DNA from: Stieleria magnilauensis | Lineage (GTDB): Bacteria > Planctomycetota > Planctomycetia > Pirellulales > Pirellulaceae | Direction: 5' to 3' | Assembly (NCBI GenBank): GCA_007753675.1 | Contig: CP036432.1 | Coordinates: 3,570,394 to 3,634,393 of the forward strand | DNA length: 64,000 nucleotides | In this document: positions 42,545 to 53,193 of the stretch, piece after piece | Layout of the letters: every line of letters begins with the position of its first letter | Position numbering within the stretch: the stretch's first letter is position 1 | The notes under the pieces: generated by a model | What the model saw: only the letters and a program-made list of their open reading frames with translations | Told to the model about the DNA's origin: nothing | Databases searched by the model: none | Position numbers and translations under genes: made by a program

Positions 42545-45500
42545 ATGCCAGCTAACGACGACATCGCCGACGACATCAAACAAGGTCGTAAAACGATCCT
42601 TGGTGGAATCATCTGGTTCTGCATTCACAACAAGCTCGTCGTCGCCTTGCTCGTGCTGGCCATCGTCGGTTGGGGAGTGATGACCGCTCCATTTGACTGG
42701 AAGGTCGGCGACCTGCCACGAAACCCCGTTCCAGTCGATGCGATTCCGGACATTGGCGAGAATCAGCAAATTGTCTTCACCGAGTGGATGGGGCGAAGTC
42801 CGCAAGATATCGAAGATCAGATCGGGTATCCGCTGACTGTTGCGTTGTTGGGGCTGCCTGAAGTCAAAACGATTCGCAGCTATTCGATTTTTGGCTTCTC
42901 GACGATCTATATCATCTTCAACGAAGAAGCAGAGTTCTATTGGTCGCGGTCGCGGGTGCTGGAAAAGCTAAACAGTCTTCCCGCGGGAACTCTGCCCGAA
43001 GGTGTGCAACCGGCACTCGGGCCAGACGCGACGGCTCTCGGCCAAATCATGTGGTACACGCTTGAGGGCCTCGATCCCGATGGCAATCCGACTGGCGGAT
43101 GGGACCCCCACGAATTGCGCACTTACCAGGACTGGTATGTGCGCTACGCGATCACCGCCGCTGAGGGTGTCAGCGAAGTTGCTTCGATCGGCGGATTCGT
43201 CCAGGAATATCAGATCGACGTTGATCCGGATGCGATGCGAGCTGCTGGCGTCAGTCTGACAGACGTCTACATGGCCGCGAGGATGTCCAATGTGGATGTT
43301 GGGGCGCGCACGATTGAGCTGAACAAGGCCGAATATATTGTTCGTGGGCTTGGCTTCATCGAGGGCGTGGAAGATATCGAGAAGGCGGTCGTCAAAGTTT
43401 CCGACAACGTTCCGATCACAGTGAAAGACATTGGCAGTGTGCGTTTGGGGCCTGCGCTGCGCCGTGGGGCCTTGGACAAGGCGGGATCAGAGGCCGTCGG
43501 AGCGGTGGTGACCGTTCGCTACGGGTACAACCCGCTGCAGGCAATCAAAAACGTCAAGAAGAAGATCGCGGAGGTTTCGGTTGGTCTGCCAACCAAAGTC
43601 GTGATCGACTATTCGCAAACCACTGCCGAGCAGGTAGAAGCATACGCCGCCGCGAATGAACTTCCAGCCATCGAAGGTATCGAACCTGTTCACGATCCTT
43701 GGGTCGCACACCTCAAGAACATGCCACGCGAGCAGTGGCCAAGCTGGATCACCACCAGCCAAATCGGCATCGTCCCCTTCTACGATCGCACAGGGGTCAT
43801 TTACGAAACTCTCGGTACCCTCAACACAGCACTCACCGAAGAAATCCTGGTCACGATCATTGTGATCATCGTGATGGTCTTGCACCTTCGCAGCTCCATT
43901 CTGATCAGTGCGTTGTTGCCGATCGCGGTTTTGATGTGCTTCATTGCGATGAAGACGTTTGGTGTTGACGCAAATATCGTTGCGCTCTCAGGCATCGCAA
44001 TTGCCATCGGAACGATGGTCGATATGGGGATCATCTTGTGTGAAAATATATTAAAACACCTGGATGAGGCCGACCCCAATGAGGATCGTGCCAACGTCAT
44101 CTTCCGAGCCGCCAACGAAGTCGCGAGCGCGGTGCTGACGGCGGTATCAACGACCGTCATCAGTTTCTTGCCGGTGTTTACTATGGTTGCAGCTGAAGGA
44201 AAGCTCTTCCGCCCCCTGGCGTTCACAAAAACGTTCGCTCTCGCTGCATCTGTGATCGTTGCCTTGACGATCATTCCACCTGCCGCACATGTGCTGATGG
44301 GTGGGCGTGTCAACTCGGGCGTTCTGCGACGTTTCATGAACATCGCATTGATCGGCGCGGGTGTCTTGATCGCGGTTCTCATTTCGTGGTGGGCCGGAGC
44401 GATTATCGCTGGTCTCGGGCTATACAAACTTCTTGAAGATCGAATTCCGTCGAAGTTCCAAAAGTCCGGTCCCATGATCGCCAACGCCTTGGCTGTCATC
44501 GTCGTCACCTACATTTTGGCCGAACATTGGCTGCCTCTTGGTCCCGAAAAGGGATTGATCCGCAATCTGCTATTTGTTGGGATTCTGATTGGTGGACTGC
44601 TTGGCTTCTTTACCCTGTTCCAACGCTACCTCTATGAGCCAATCCTTCGTTGGTGCTTGGGGCACAAATTGCTTTTCCTCTCGATGCCGTTAACGGTCCT
44701 GATAATCGGTGCCTGTTCGTGGTTGGGATTTGATAAAGTCTTCTCGTTCATTCCAAAGGCGACCTCTATTGTCGGTGTTTCCGAATCGACCGTGCGGGAA
44801 TCAAAACCTTGGGTCGCCGCCAGTTCCGCTTTCCCAGGACTGGGCAAGGAGTTCATGCCGCCGTTGGACGAAGGTTCCTTCCTGTACATGCCGACAACGA
44901 TGCCGCACGCGTCGATTGGCGAAGCAATGGATGTGTTGCAGTTGCAGAACAAGTTCCTGATCTCAATTCCTGAAGTGGAGTCGGTTGTCGGGAAAATCGG
45001 TCGTGCCGAAAGCCCACTCGATCCAGCTCCCATTTCGATGATCGAAACCTTTATCACGTACAAGTCAGAGTATAAAACCGATCAAAACGGAAACCGACTG
45101 AAGTTCCGCTACGACGAGGAGGCGGACGACTTCGCACGGGATGAAGACGGAGAATTGATTCCTGAGCCGCACGGGAGACCCTTTCGGCAATGGCGAGAAG
45201 AAATCAAATCGCCCAATGACATTTGGGAAAAGATCACCGAAGCCGCCGATATTCCCGGGACCACGTCCGCGCCGAAGCTGCAACCGATTGCTGCCAGAAT
45301 CGTGATGTTGCAAAGCGGCATGCGTGCTCCGATGGGGATGAAGATCAAAGGCCCCGATTTGGAAACGATTGAAAAGGTCGCCCTTCAGATCGAGGGCTAT
45401 TTGAAACAGGTTCCCACGGTGGAGGCCCCGGCAGTCATTGCCGACCGAATCGTCGGGAAACCCTATCTGGAGATCGACATTGATCGGGATGCCATCAAGC

Positions 45501-46531
45501 GATACGGCTTGCAGATTCGCGATGTGCAAGACGTCGTCGAAGTAGCGATCGGCGGAAAGCGAATCACAACGACCGTCGAGGGCCGTGAACGCTATCCAGT
45601 TCGCGTTCGCTATTTTCGCGAGCTTCGCGATGAGGCTGAATCACTCGGTCGAATTCTTGTTCCAACTCCGATGGGGCCGCAGATTCCCATCGAGCAACTT
45701 GCGGAGATAAAGTACATTCGCGGGCCGCAGGTCATTAAGAGTGAGGACACATTCCTGGTTGGGTACGTGCTATTCGACATGAAGCCTGGCAACGCAGAGG
45801 TCGATGTGGTCGAAGATGCACAGGCATTTTTGCAGGAGAAGATTGACAGTGGCGAGCTAGTGTTGCCCGCCGGGGTCAGCTACACGTTCGCGGGCAACTA
45901 CGAAAATCAAATCCGGTCGCAGAAGACGCTGATGATTGTCCTTCCCCTGGCCCTAGGTTTGATTTTCTTGATTCTGTACATGCAGTTCAAATCGGTCATC
46001 ACAACTTCGCTAGTCTTCAGTGGGATCATGATCGCGTGGGCGGGTGGATTCTTGATGTTGTGGCTCTATGGAACCGATTGGTTTCTCGATTTCAGTTTCC
46101 TCGGTACGAACATGCGAGAGTTATTTCAGGTTCATACGATCAACTTGAGCGTGGCAGTGTGGGTTGGCTTCCTCGCACTGTTTGGAATCGCAACCGATGA
46201 CGGGGTGGTGATTGCAACTTATCTGGACGAAAGCTTCCGAAAAGACAAAATCACCGACGCCCAGCACGCTCGCGAAGCCACCGTGACGGCTGGCATGCGG
46301 CGTTGCCGCCCCTGCTTAATGACGACTGCAACGACACTACTGGCGTTGATCCCAGTGTTGACGTCCACAGGTCGCGGCAGCGACATCATGGTCCCCATGG
46401 CAATCCCCAGCTTCGGCGGCATGACGATCGCGATCATGACAATGCTAGTCGTACCGGTGCTCTATTGTGCCGTCATGGAATGGAAACTGAAGCTTGGCAT
46501 CAAGGACGAGAAGTTCGCTGAAGATGCTTAG
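42545..46531 (+). CDS. CusA/CzcA-family heavy-metal RND efflux pump, long form (1328 residues)
   Basis: Proton-driven inner-membrane pump of the HME-RND family: VDAIPDIGENQQIV near the N-terminus, the transmembrane proton-relay segment IAIAIGTMVDMGIILCENI (about residues 480-500), and a second half with GIATDDGVVIATYLDESF and MTTATTLLALIPVLTS. It is about 280 residues longer than E. coli CusA. Extra sequence appears near residues 375-405, as additional hydrophobic segments around 585-720, as an acidic stretch near 840-900, and around 1180-1210. The frame is intact. Substrate metal (Cu/Ag or Co/Zn/Cd) cannot be fixed from sequence alone. Confidence 0.9.
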   Translation: MPANDDIADDIKQGRKTILGGIIWFCIHNKLVVALLVLAIVGWGVMTAPFDWKVGDLPRNPVPVDAIPDIGENQQIVFTEWMGRSPQDIEDQIGYPLTVALLGLPEVKTIRSYSIFGFSTIYIIFNEEAEFYWSRSRVLEKLNSLPAGTLPEGVQPALGPDATALGQIMWYTLEGLDPDGNPTGGWDPHELRTYQDWYVRYAITAAEGVSEVASIGGFVQEYQIDVDPDAMRAAGVSLTDVYMAARMSNVDVGARTIELNKAEYIVRGLGFIEGVEDIEKAVVKVSDNVPITVKDIGSVRLGPALRRGALDKAGSEAVGAVVTVRYGYNPLQAIKNVKKKIAEVSVGLPTKVVIDYSQTTAEQVEAYAAANELPAIEGIEPVHDPWVAHLKNMPREQWPSWITTSQIGIVPFYDRTGVIYETLGTLNTALTEEILVTIIVIIVMVLHLRSSILISALLPIAVLMCFIAMKTFGVDANIVALSGIAIAIGTMVDMGIILCENILKHLDEADPNEDRANVIFRAANEVASAVLTAVSTTVISFLPVFTMVAAEGKLFRPLAFTKTFALAASVIVALTIIPPAAHVLMGGRVNSGVLRRFMNIALIGAGVLIAVLISWWAGAIIAGLGLYKLLEDRIPSKFQKSGPMIANALAVIVVTYILAEHWLPLGPEKGLIRNLLFVGILIGGLLGFFTLFQRYLYEPILRWCLGHKLLFLSMPLTVLIIGACSWLGFDKVFSFIPKATSIVGVSESTVRESKPWVAASSAFPGLGKEFMPPLDEGSFLYMPTTMPHASIGEAMDVLQLQNKFLISIPEVESVVGKIGRAESPLDPAPISMIETFITYKSEYKTDQNGNRLKFRYDEEADDFARDEDGELIPEPHGRPFRQWREEIKSPNDIWEKITEAADIPGTTSAPKLQPIAARIVMLQSGMRAPMGMKIKGPDLETIEKVALQIEGYLKQVPTVEAPAVIADRIVGKPYLEIDIDRDAIKRYGLQIRDVQDVVEVAIGGKRITTTVEGRERYPVRVRYFRELRDEAESLGRILVPTPMGPQIPIEQLAEIKYIRGPQVIKSEDTFLVGYVLFDMKPGNAEVDVVEDAQAFLQEKIDSGELVLPAGVSYTFAGNYENQIRSQKTLMIVLPLALGLIFLILYMQFKSVITTSLVFSGIMIAWAGGFLMLWLYGTDWFLDFSFLGTNMRELFQVHTINLSVAVWVGFLALFGIATDDGVVIATYLDESFRKDKITDAQHAREATVTAGMRRCRPCLMTTATTLLALIPVLTSTGRGSDIMVPMAIPSFGGMTIAIMTMLVVPVLYCAVMEWKLKLGIKDEKFAEDA

Positions 46532-46872
46532 CCGAAATCTGATGTGGAAAGCGAAAGCGAGCACAGTGTGCCACCCTTCTTGCTTTCGGTCGCCCGCTTT
46601 ACCTCTCCTGTTGATTGACTCGCTCTGGAAGTCTACCGGCACGTCATAGCGTGGTTGGCATGGAAGGGCACGATCATGTTTTCGACTGGTTTCAGCGCAT
46701 CAAAGAAAAATAGGTCCATCCTTCGTTTTCGTGTCTTTCTTGACTATTCAGTGAAGGCATCGCCGATGCATTGCATCCAATACATAGGACGGTGATTTGG
46801 GATGCAGGGACTCTCAACATTCGTCGTAGTTCTGTGCTCGTCAGCACTTTGCAAGCCTAACATGGGAGGACG
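46532..46872. other. 341-bp intergenic region, nothing convincing
   Basis: No supported gene. The last bases (CATGGGAGGACG) form the RBS of the next gene. It probably contains the promoter of the V-ATPase operon. Confidence 0.4.
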
Positions 46873-47651
46873 ATGCCGATGGGAGATACGTTCACAAGAA
46901 TGAAACTCAAGATTGGGGTGATGGGCGGGGCCGGTGATGGAATTCTTGATGCTGACCTGGAGCGGGCCGGACAACTCGGCGAAGCGATCGCCGACGCTAA
47001 ATGCATCGTGATCACCGGTGCTTGTCCCGGACTGCCGCTTGCTGCTGCGAAAGGTGCTTGTCGCCGCGGCGGCACCGTGATCGGCATTTCGCCTGCCCTT
47101 AGCCTAGATGAACATGCGTACCACTACGGTTCGCCAACGCTGGCGCATGACGTGCTGATTTTCACCGGTAGTGGGCTAATGGGAAGAGAGGTCGTCAATA
47201 TTCGCAGTAGTGACATGATCGTGATCGTGGGTGGCAGCAGTGGGACGCTTGGCGAGTTGGCGATTGCCTATGACGAAGGCAAGTTGATCGGAGTGCTAAC
47301 TGGCAGCGGTGGCATCAGCGATATGGTCGAAACGATCTTGGAAACATGCAACAAAGAGACCGGTGCACGGGTTCTATACAACGACGATCCTGTGCAGCTC
47401 GTCAACAATTTGCTCGATGTCTATCGAAAGGAGCACTTCCGCCACCCTTCTGTTTTCTGTCGGGGAAACGACGATGAGCCAATGCTGAACGAGGTAGAGG
47501 GCAAGCGCGATATTGTCTGCGGTATGACCGTTCCGGCTGGCAAAGCAGCAGCAAGACGAAAACGGAAATCTGCTGAGTTCGTGTTTTGTTCGTTGCGTTG
47601 TGCCGAGAAGTTTGACGAGCAGCCGTCGCATTATCTGGAGTCTACCACGAC

Positions 47652-47655
<4 letters not shown>
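46873..47655 (+). CDS. SLOG/LOG-like nucleotide-binding protein (TIGR00725 type) fused to a YHS domain
   Basis: A 260-residue protein. Residues ~12-175 form a Rossmann-like SLOG domain: [46 protein letters not shown] and [18 protein letters not shown], the last resembling the PGGxGTxxE loop of LOG lysine-decarboxylase-like proteins. The C-terminal ~45 residues ([14 protein letters not shown] ... [20 protein letters not shown]) are a YHS/TRASH metal-binding domain. The ATG follows GGGAGG closely; a second ATG at 46879 is equally placed. Its stop overlaps atpB (ATGA at 47652-47655), so it is translationally coupled to the V-ATPase operon. Confidence 0.8.
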
Positions 47656-48974
<1,319 letters not shown>

Positions 48975-48977
48975 GCG

Positions 48978-49592
48978 ATGTCCCTTGCCCTGAACAAGAC
49001 GTCGCTCAAACAGCAACGCGATCAACTCGCGATGTATCAGCGATTCTTGCCGTCATTGGACTTGAAACGGCAACAATTGCTCGCCGATCTACAACATTCC
49101 AAGAACAAGCTCAAAAGCACAGAGCGGGAGATTTCCGACTTACTCGATTCACAAGCGGGATTGTTTTCGCTGTTGGGAGCCAGCGATCAGAATCTAACCG
49201 ATCTTGTTCGTATCGAAGCAATGGTCGTCGATGAAGAGAACGTTCTTGGTGTGCGGCTACCGATGTTGGGTGAAATACAGTTCTGCGTCAAAGAGTATTC
49301 GATGCTGGCCAAGCCTTTTTGGGTCGATTTCGTCGTTGAGTTATTGCAAAACGTGGCGACTCTTCACGCTCGCCGTGACATCGAACGGAAACGTATGTCT
49401 CGGCTCAGCAACGCAGTGCGTCGAATCACGCAGCGAGTCAACCTTTTCGAGAAAGTGCTGATTCCACAGGCAGAGAATGACATTCAACGCATCAAGATTC
49501 ATCTCGCCGATACCGAGCGAGCCGCCGTCGTTCGTTCCAAAATCGCCAAGGCGAAACAGAGTCGCGACAAACCCATGATGAGGGCGATGTAG
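48978..49592 (+). CDS. atpD: V-type ATP synthase subunit D (central rotor stalk)
   Basis: A 204-residue protein, almost wholly helical, with the N-terminal signature LALNKTSLKQQRDQLAMYQRF and C-terminal NAVRRITQRVNLFEKVLIP. These are the two long helices of the rotor coiled coil in V/A-ATPases. Length is normal. It sits 3 bp after atpB and directly abuts the I subunit gene (start at 49593). Confidence 0.93.
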   Translation: MSLALNKTSLKQQRDQLAMYQRFLPSLDLKRQQLLADLQHSKNKLKSTEREISDLLDSQAGLFSLLGASDQNLTDLVRIEAMVVDEENVLGVRLPMLGEIQFCVKEYSMLAKPFWVDFVVELLQNVATLHARRDIERKRMSRLSNAVRRITQRVNLFEKVLIPQAENDIQRIKIHLADTERAAVVRSKIAKAKQSRDKPMMRAM

Positions 49593-51389
49593 ATGGCAAT
49601 CGTCCCCGTCGCCAAAGTAACTCTGTATGGCACCGCTGACCAGAAACACACCGTGCTCGATGGCCTACAAGCGTTGGGTTGTCTTCATCTGCTTGATTTG
49701 AACGACAGCCACAACGACCAGCCGCAACGGCAACCGTCTTCCTCGGACGCCGCGCAAGCTTTGAAGTACCTGCGAGCTTGCCCTATCCACCGTCGTGTGA
49801 TGAAGGACGACACGGCTTTCCAGTTGGATGACGTGGTCGGTCGCGTCTTGTCCGTCCGGCAGCAGCGAGAGCAATTGCAAACTGAACGAGATGAGTTGAA
49901 GCACGCGATAGTGTCACTGGTTCCTTGGGGTGATTTTGAGCTTCCACCCGAAGGCGAGCTTGGCGGACTACGCCTGTGGTTCTACGTGATCCCGCACTAT
50001 CGGTTGGGTGCGTTGGCAACGTTGAGTGCCACATGGCACGTCGTCAGCAAAGATCAACGTTTCGCGTACGTTATTGTCTTAGGCGAAGAGGAGCCGAGCG
50101 AAATGCCGGTGCCACGTTCGCACTTGGATGATCGACCGCTGGGCCAGTTGAAGGATCGTCTGGAAGCGGTTGAATTCGAGCTGGAGGAACTGCATTGGGA
50201 GCGGGTTCGACTGACTCGGTGGATACACCTGCTATCGCGATCATTGACACTTGCTGACGATCGAGTCGCACGCGAGCAAGCTGCCGGGCGAGCCTTCGAT
50301 GATCCCTCACTATTCGCCATTCAAGGCTGGGCTCCTCAGTCTCAACGCGAACAAATTGCAGCCTTCGCGAAAGCCCACTCGCTAGGACTGACCGTTGAAC
50401 TTCCAACATCGGATGATTCACCGCCCACGTTGTTGTCAAATCGTGGGCTTGCCGCAGGCGGTGAAAGCGCGGTCACGTTCTACACCACGCCCGCCTACGG
50501 TGCGTATGACCCGTCGGGCATTGTTTTTCTCTCGTTCAGCGTTTTCTTCGCGATGATCATGGCCGACGCTGGGTACGCGCTGGTGTTAGCAGTCGGTCTG
50601 CTGCTGTTCTGGCGACGCTTGGGCAGGTCGGAAAACATGCGGCGGATGCGAACATTGTTCGTCGCCACTGCGATTGCGTCCGTTGCTTATGGCATCGTAA
50701 TTGGCAGCTACTTTGGCTTTTCACCGCCCGCCAGCTCGTTGCTCGGCAGACTGCATGTCATCGACGCCACGAACGCGACCTTGATGATGCAGATTTCGAT
50801 CGCGATTGGTGTCGCCCATCTAGTGATCGCCAATCTTGCTCTGGCTTGGACTCGTCGATGGTCGTCAACGATGCTGGCGTCACTGGGTTGGGTCGCGGGG
50901 TTGCTCGGAGGCTTCGCATTGGGGTTGGGCAATAGCGGAACGCAACCTGTGCAATTGCTGATTCACTTTGGAAGCTGGGGCCTCGGGGCGGGACTTGTTT
51001 GCGTGCTGTTGTTTAGCAGCGAACGACCATGGATGACGTTCAGTCTCAAAGAACACGCAAAGCGATTGATTGACGGTGTTGTCTCGCTCACGGGCTTCAC
51101 TCGCGCTTTCGGTGACGTGCTGAGTTACCTGCGGCTGTTCGCGCTCGGATTGGCCAGTGCGCAACTGGCGGGGACGTTCAACGATCTTACATACAAGGCG
51201 AGCTGTTGCGTCGGCATTGGAAGTCTGTTGGCGGTGGTCGCTGTTGTTTTCGGGCATGGACTGAACTTCGTCTTGGCAATCATGAGCGGCGTCGTCCATG
51301 GATTGCGTCTGAACTGCATCGAGTTCTTCGGCTGGAGTCTTCCGGGTGAGGGATACGCATTTGAACCATTCAACAAGAAGGCAATATAG
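49593..51389 (+). CDS. atpI: V-type ATP synthase subunit I (membrane stator)
   Basis: A 598-residue protein with a soluble N-terminal half (1 to ~300, coiled-coil VRQQREQLQTERDELKHA) and a C-terminal membrane half with about seven or eight segments. The conserved GDVLSYLRLFALGLASAQL (about residues 508-526) contains the arginine needed for ion translocation against the rotor glutamate. LNCIEFFGWSL and GEGYAFEPF close the protein as in other I/a subunits. Start is the ATG directly after the D stop. Confidence 0.93.
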   Translation: MAIVPVAKVTLYGTADQKHTVLDGLQALGCLHLLDLNDSHNDQPQRQPSSSDAAQALKYLRACPIHRRVMKDDTAFQLDDVVGRVLSVRQQREQLQTERDELKHAIVSLVPWGDFELPPEGELGGLRLWFYVIPHYRLGALATLSATWHVVSKDQRFAYVIVLGEEEPSEMPVPRSHLDDRPLGQLKDRLEAVEFELEELHWERVRLTRWIHLLSRSLTLADDRVAREQAAGRAFDDPSLFAIQGWAPQSQREQIAAFAKAHSLGLTVELPTSDDSPPTLLSNRGLAAGGESAVTFYTTPAYGAYDPSGIVFLSFSVFFAMIMADAGYALVLAVGLLLFWRRLGRSENMRRMRTLFVATAIASVAYGIVIGSYFGFSPPASSLLGRLHVIDATNATLMMQISIAIGVAHLVIANLALAWTRRWSSTMLASLGWVAGLLGGFALGLGNSGTQPVQLLIHFGSWGLGAGLVCVLLFSSERPWMTFSLKEHAKRLIDGVVSLTGFTRAFGDVLSYLRLFALGLASAQLAGTFNDLTYKASCCVGIGSLLAVVAVVFGHGLNFVLAIMSGVVHGLRLNCIEFFGWSLPGEGYAFEPFNKKAI

Positions 51390-51391
51390 AC

Positions 51392-51850
51392 ATGGAGAGT
51401 TTCATTCTTTTACTGGGTTGGGCCGGAGTCTTTTTGCCTACCGCCTTTGGAGCAATCGGCAGCATCATCGGCTGCGGACGCGCCGGGCAGGCAGCCTCGG
51501 GAGCGTTGCTGGATGTCGAAAGCGGCTATGGGCGGCTGGTTGGTTCCTCCGCCTTACCCTCGTCGCAGACCATTTATGGGATCGTTGTGACAATGCAGTT
51601 CAACCGCGCTGTTTCCTTGGACTCCGCGCCGGGATTGTTCTCCATCGGCCTGCTAGTCGGGCTGGCCCTGCTGTTCAGTGCCATCGTTCAGGGTTCCTGT
51701 TGCGCAGCGGCGATCAATACGACGAAGTCGAAGCCCGAAGTCTTTGGACTCGCGATCGCACCGGCTGCGATCGTGGAGGGATTCGCGGTCTTTGCGTTCA
51801 TCTTCGCTCTGATCGTCGGCGGAAGCATTCCCGGTGGCACGGCAGGCTAA
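51392..51850 (+). CDS. atpK: V-type ATP synthase subunit K (rotor ring), Na+-type ligand set
   Basis: A 152-residue, four-helix duplicated c-ring subunit. The ion-binding glutamate is Glu129 (AIVEGFAVFAF). Leu55, Ser58, Gln59 and Tyr62 in ALPSSQTIYG, and Gln100 in FSAIVQGS, fall at the spacing of Leu61, Thr64, Gln65, Tyr68 and Gln110 of Enterococcus hirae NtpK; Gln100-Glu129 and Gln110-Glu139 are both 29 apart. This suggests Na+ rather than H+ coupling. One E. hirae ligand (Thr) is replaced by Ser. Confidence 0.92.
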   Translation: MESFILLLGWAGVFLPTAFGAIGSIIGCGRAGQAASGALLDVESGYGRLVGSSALPSSQTIYGIVVTMQFNRAVSLDSAPGLFSIGLLVGLALLFSAIVQGSCCAAAINTTKSKPEVFGLAIAPAAIVEGFAVFAFIFALIVGGSIPGGTAG

Positions 51851-51862
51851 GGAGATAGCGAC

Positions 51863-52531
51863 ATGACAAAGCCAAAGGAATCATCCGGAGTCGAAGAACT
51901 GATCGGTCGTTTGCGCGAGCAGGGTGTCGAAGAAGGCAAGGCTCAGGCTGATGCGCTCATGGAGCAAACTCGCCTCAAGGCGGAGCGGCACCTTGACGAG
52001 GCAAAACGAGAAGCAGATGGGCTGCTACAAAGGGCACGCGAAAACGCCGAAAAATCGAAGCGAGCTGGCGAGGAAGCCGTGCAGTTGGCGGTGCGGGATG
52101 CGATCCTCAGCCTCAAGTCGGAAATGGTGGACCAGTTTTCCGATCGAGTTCGACGTCTGGCGAGCCGAGAGTTGAATGATGGAGTTTTTTTGAAGCAGCT
52201 AATCTTGGAAATCGGCGGGAGGTCAGCTCCAACTCGCGATCAATCCGCCAAGCTGCTCCTCCCGAAGGATGCCATCGGACTGGAGCAACTGCGCAGCGAT
52301 CCAGAAGAAGTCAAAGAAGGCAACCTCAGCCACTTCGTCGCCTCGATCACAAAGGAAATGCTTCGTGACGGCTTGGAACTCGGAACCCGAGAAGACACGT
52401 CCGCTGGCATCCGTATCCAATTGCTCGACGAAAATGTCGAGATTGAATTGACCGATGAGGCTATTGCGGAATTGCTGCTACGGCACTTAGTCCCACGATT
52501 TCGCGCGATCATGGAGGGAATTATCCAGTGA
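51863..52531 (+). CDS. atpE: V-type ATP synthase subunit E (peripheral stalk)
   Basis: A 222-residue protein with a long N-terminal helix rich in Glu, Lys, Ala and Arg (about residues 10-90, QADALMEQTRLKAERHL and onwards). A mixed C-terminal domain ends LRHLVPRFRAIMEGIIQ. This layout is characteristic of E subunits. RBS AAGGAGATAG is well placed. The stop overlaps the start of the next gene. Confidence 0.87.
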   Translation: MTKPKESSGVEELIGRLREQGVEEGKAQADALMEQTRLKAERHLDEAKREADGLLQRARENAEKSKRAGEEAVQLAVRDAILSLKSEMVDQFSDRVRRLASRELNDGVFLKQLILEIGGRSAPTRDQSAKLLLPKDAIGLEQLRSDPEEVKEGNLSHFVASITKEMLRDGLELGTREDTSAGIRIQLLDENVEIELTDEAIAELLLRHLVPRFRAIMEGIIQ

Positions 52532-53193
52532 CCGCAGCCACCAATTACCACTGGTTCATTTCCAGCCTGCCGCATATGCCCCGCTCGTTTGATGTTGAGC
52601 ATGTGCCGATTTCCGGGATTCGTCTGCAAGAGAGACTGAGGATGTTGGGCGACGACGACAAGGTCATTGTCGAACAAGTTCAACGCTTTCTGTTGTGGGA
52701 TCGACAGCAGCCGGAACGCACAGACGAAGATGTGCAAATGGAATACGACCGTCTGATGTCTTCCGTTTCCAATCCGCTTGTCCGCGATATCATCACTTAT
52801 CGCATGGATGTGCGCACGATTACGTCCGCATTGCGTAGACGGCGTCTTGGGCTTGAGCCACCAACCGCTGTTGGCCAGTATGTGGACCATATTCGAGAGC
52901 ACTGGATTCATTCCGATTTCCGTTTGCAGCGAGAGCATCCCTGGATTTCCGGCGTCCGTGAGGCGTTGGACGCAAGCAAGCCGTTGTCGGTAGAACGCCA
53001 ACTATTGAATGCGACGTGGGATCGCTGGGTGAAACTTTCAGACGGATTTTATTTCTCGTTCGAGACGATTCTGTTGTATCTAGCTCGCTGGGAGATTGTC
53101 GATCGTTGGACCCGGCTGGATGAATCGGCTGGGCGACAGAAGTTTGAAAATCTGTTGGCTCAAACAATGGCTTCGGGCGGAGGCATCAAATGA
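52528..53193 (+). CDS. DUF2764-like V-ATPase-associated protein
   Basis: A 221-residue soluble helical protein starting YHWFISSLPHMP, with later FLLWDRQQPERTDEDV, YRMDVRTITSALRRRRLG and FETILLYLARWEIVDRWTRLDE. A gene of this kind lies between the E and A subunits in Chlamydia- and Bacteroidetes-type operons, where it may stand in for subunit C in the central stalk. It overlaps E by four bases (start 52528) and A by four bases (ATGA at 53190). Confidence 0.8.
   Translation: MTAATNYHWFISSLPHMPRSFDVEHVPISGIRLQERLRMLGDDDKVIVEQVQRFLLWDRQQPERTDEDVQMEYDRLMSSVSNPLVRDIITYRMDVRTITSALRRRRLGLEPPTAVGQYVDHIREHWIHSDFRLQREHPWISGVREALDASKPLSVERQLLNATWDRWVKLSDGFYFSFETILLYLARWEIVDRWTRLDESAGRQKFENLLAQTMASGGGIK

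Noticed and set aside
43801-44508. 235-residue minus-strand protein inside the cusA-like gene
   Set aside because: Antisense to a strongly conserved pump; its composition merely mirrors the membrane helices.
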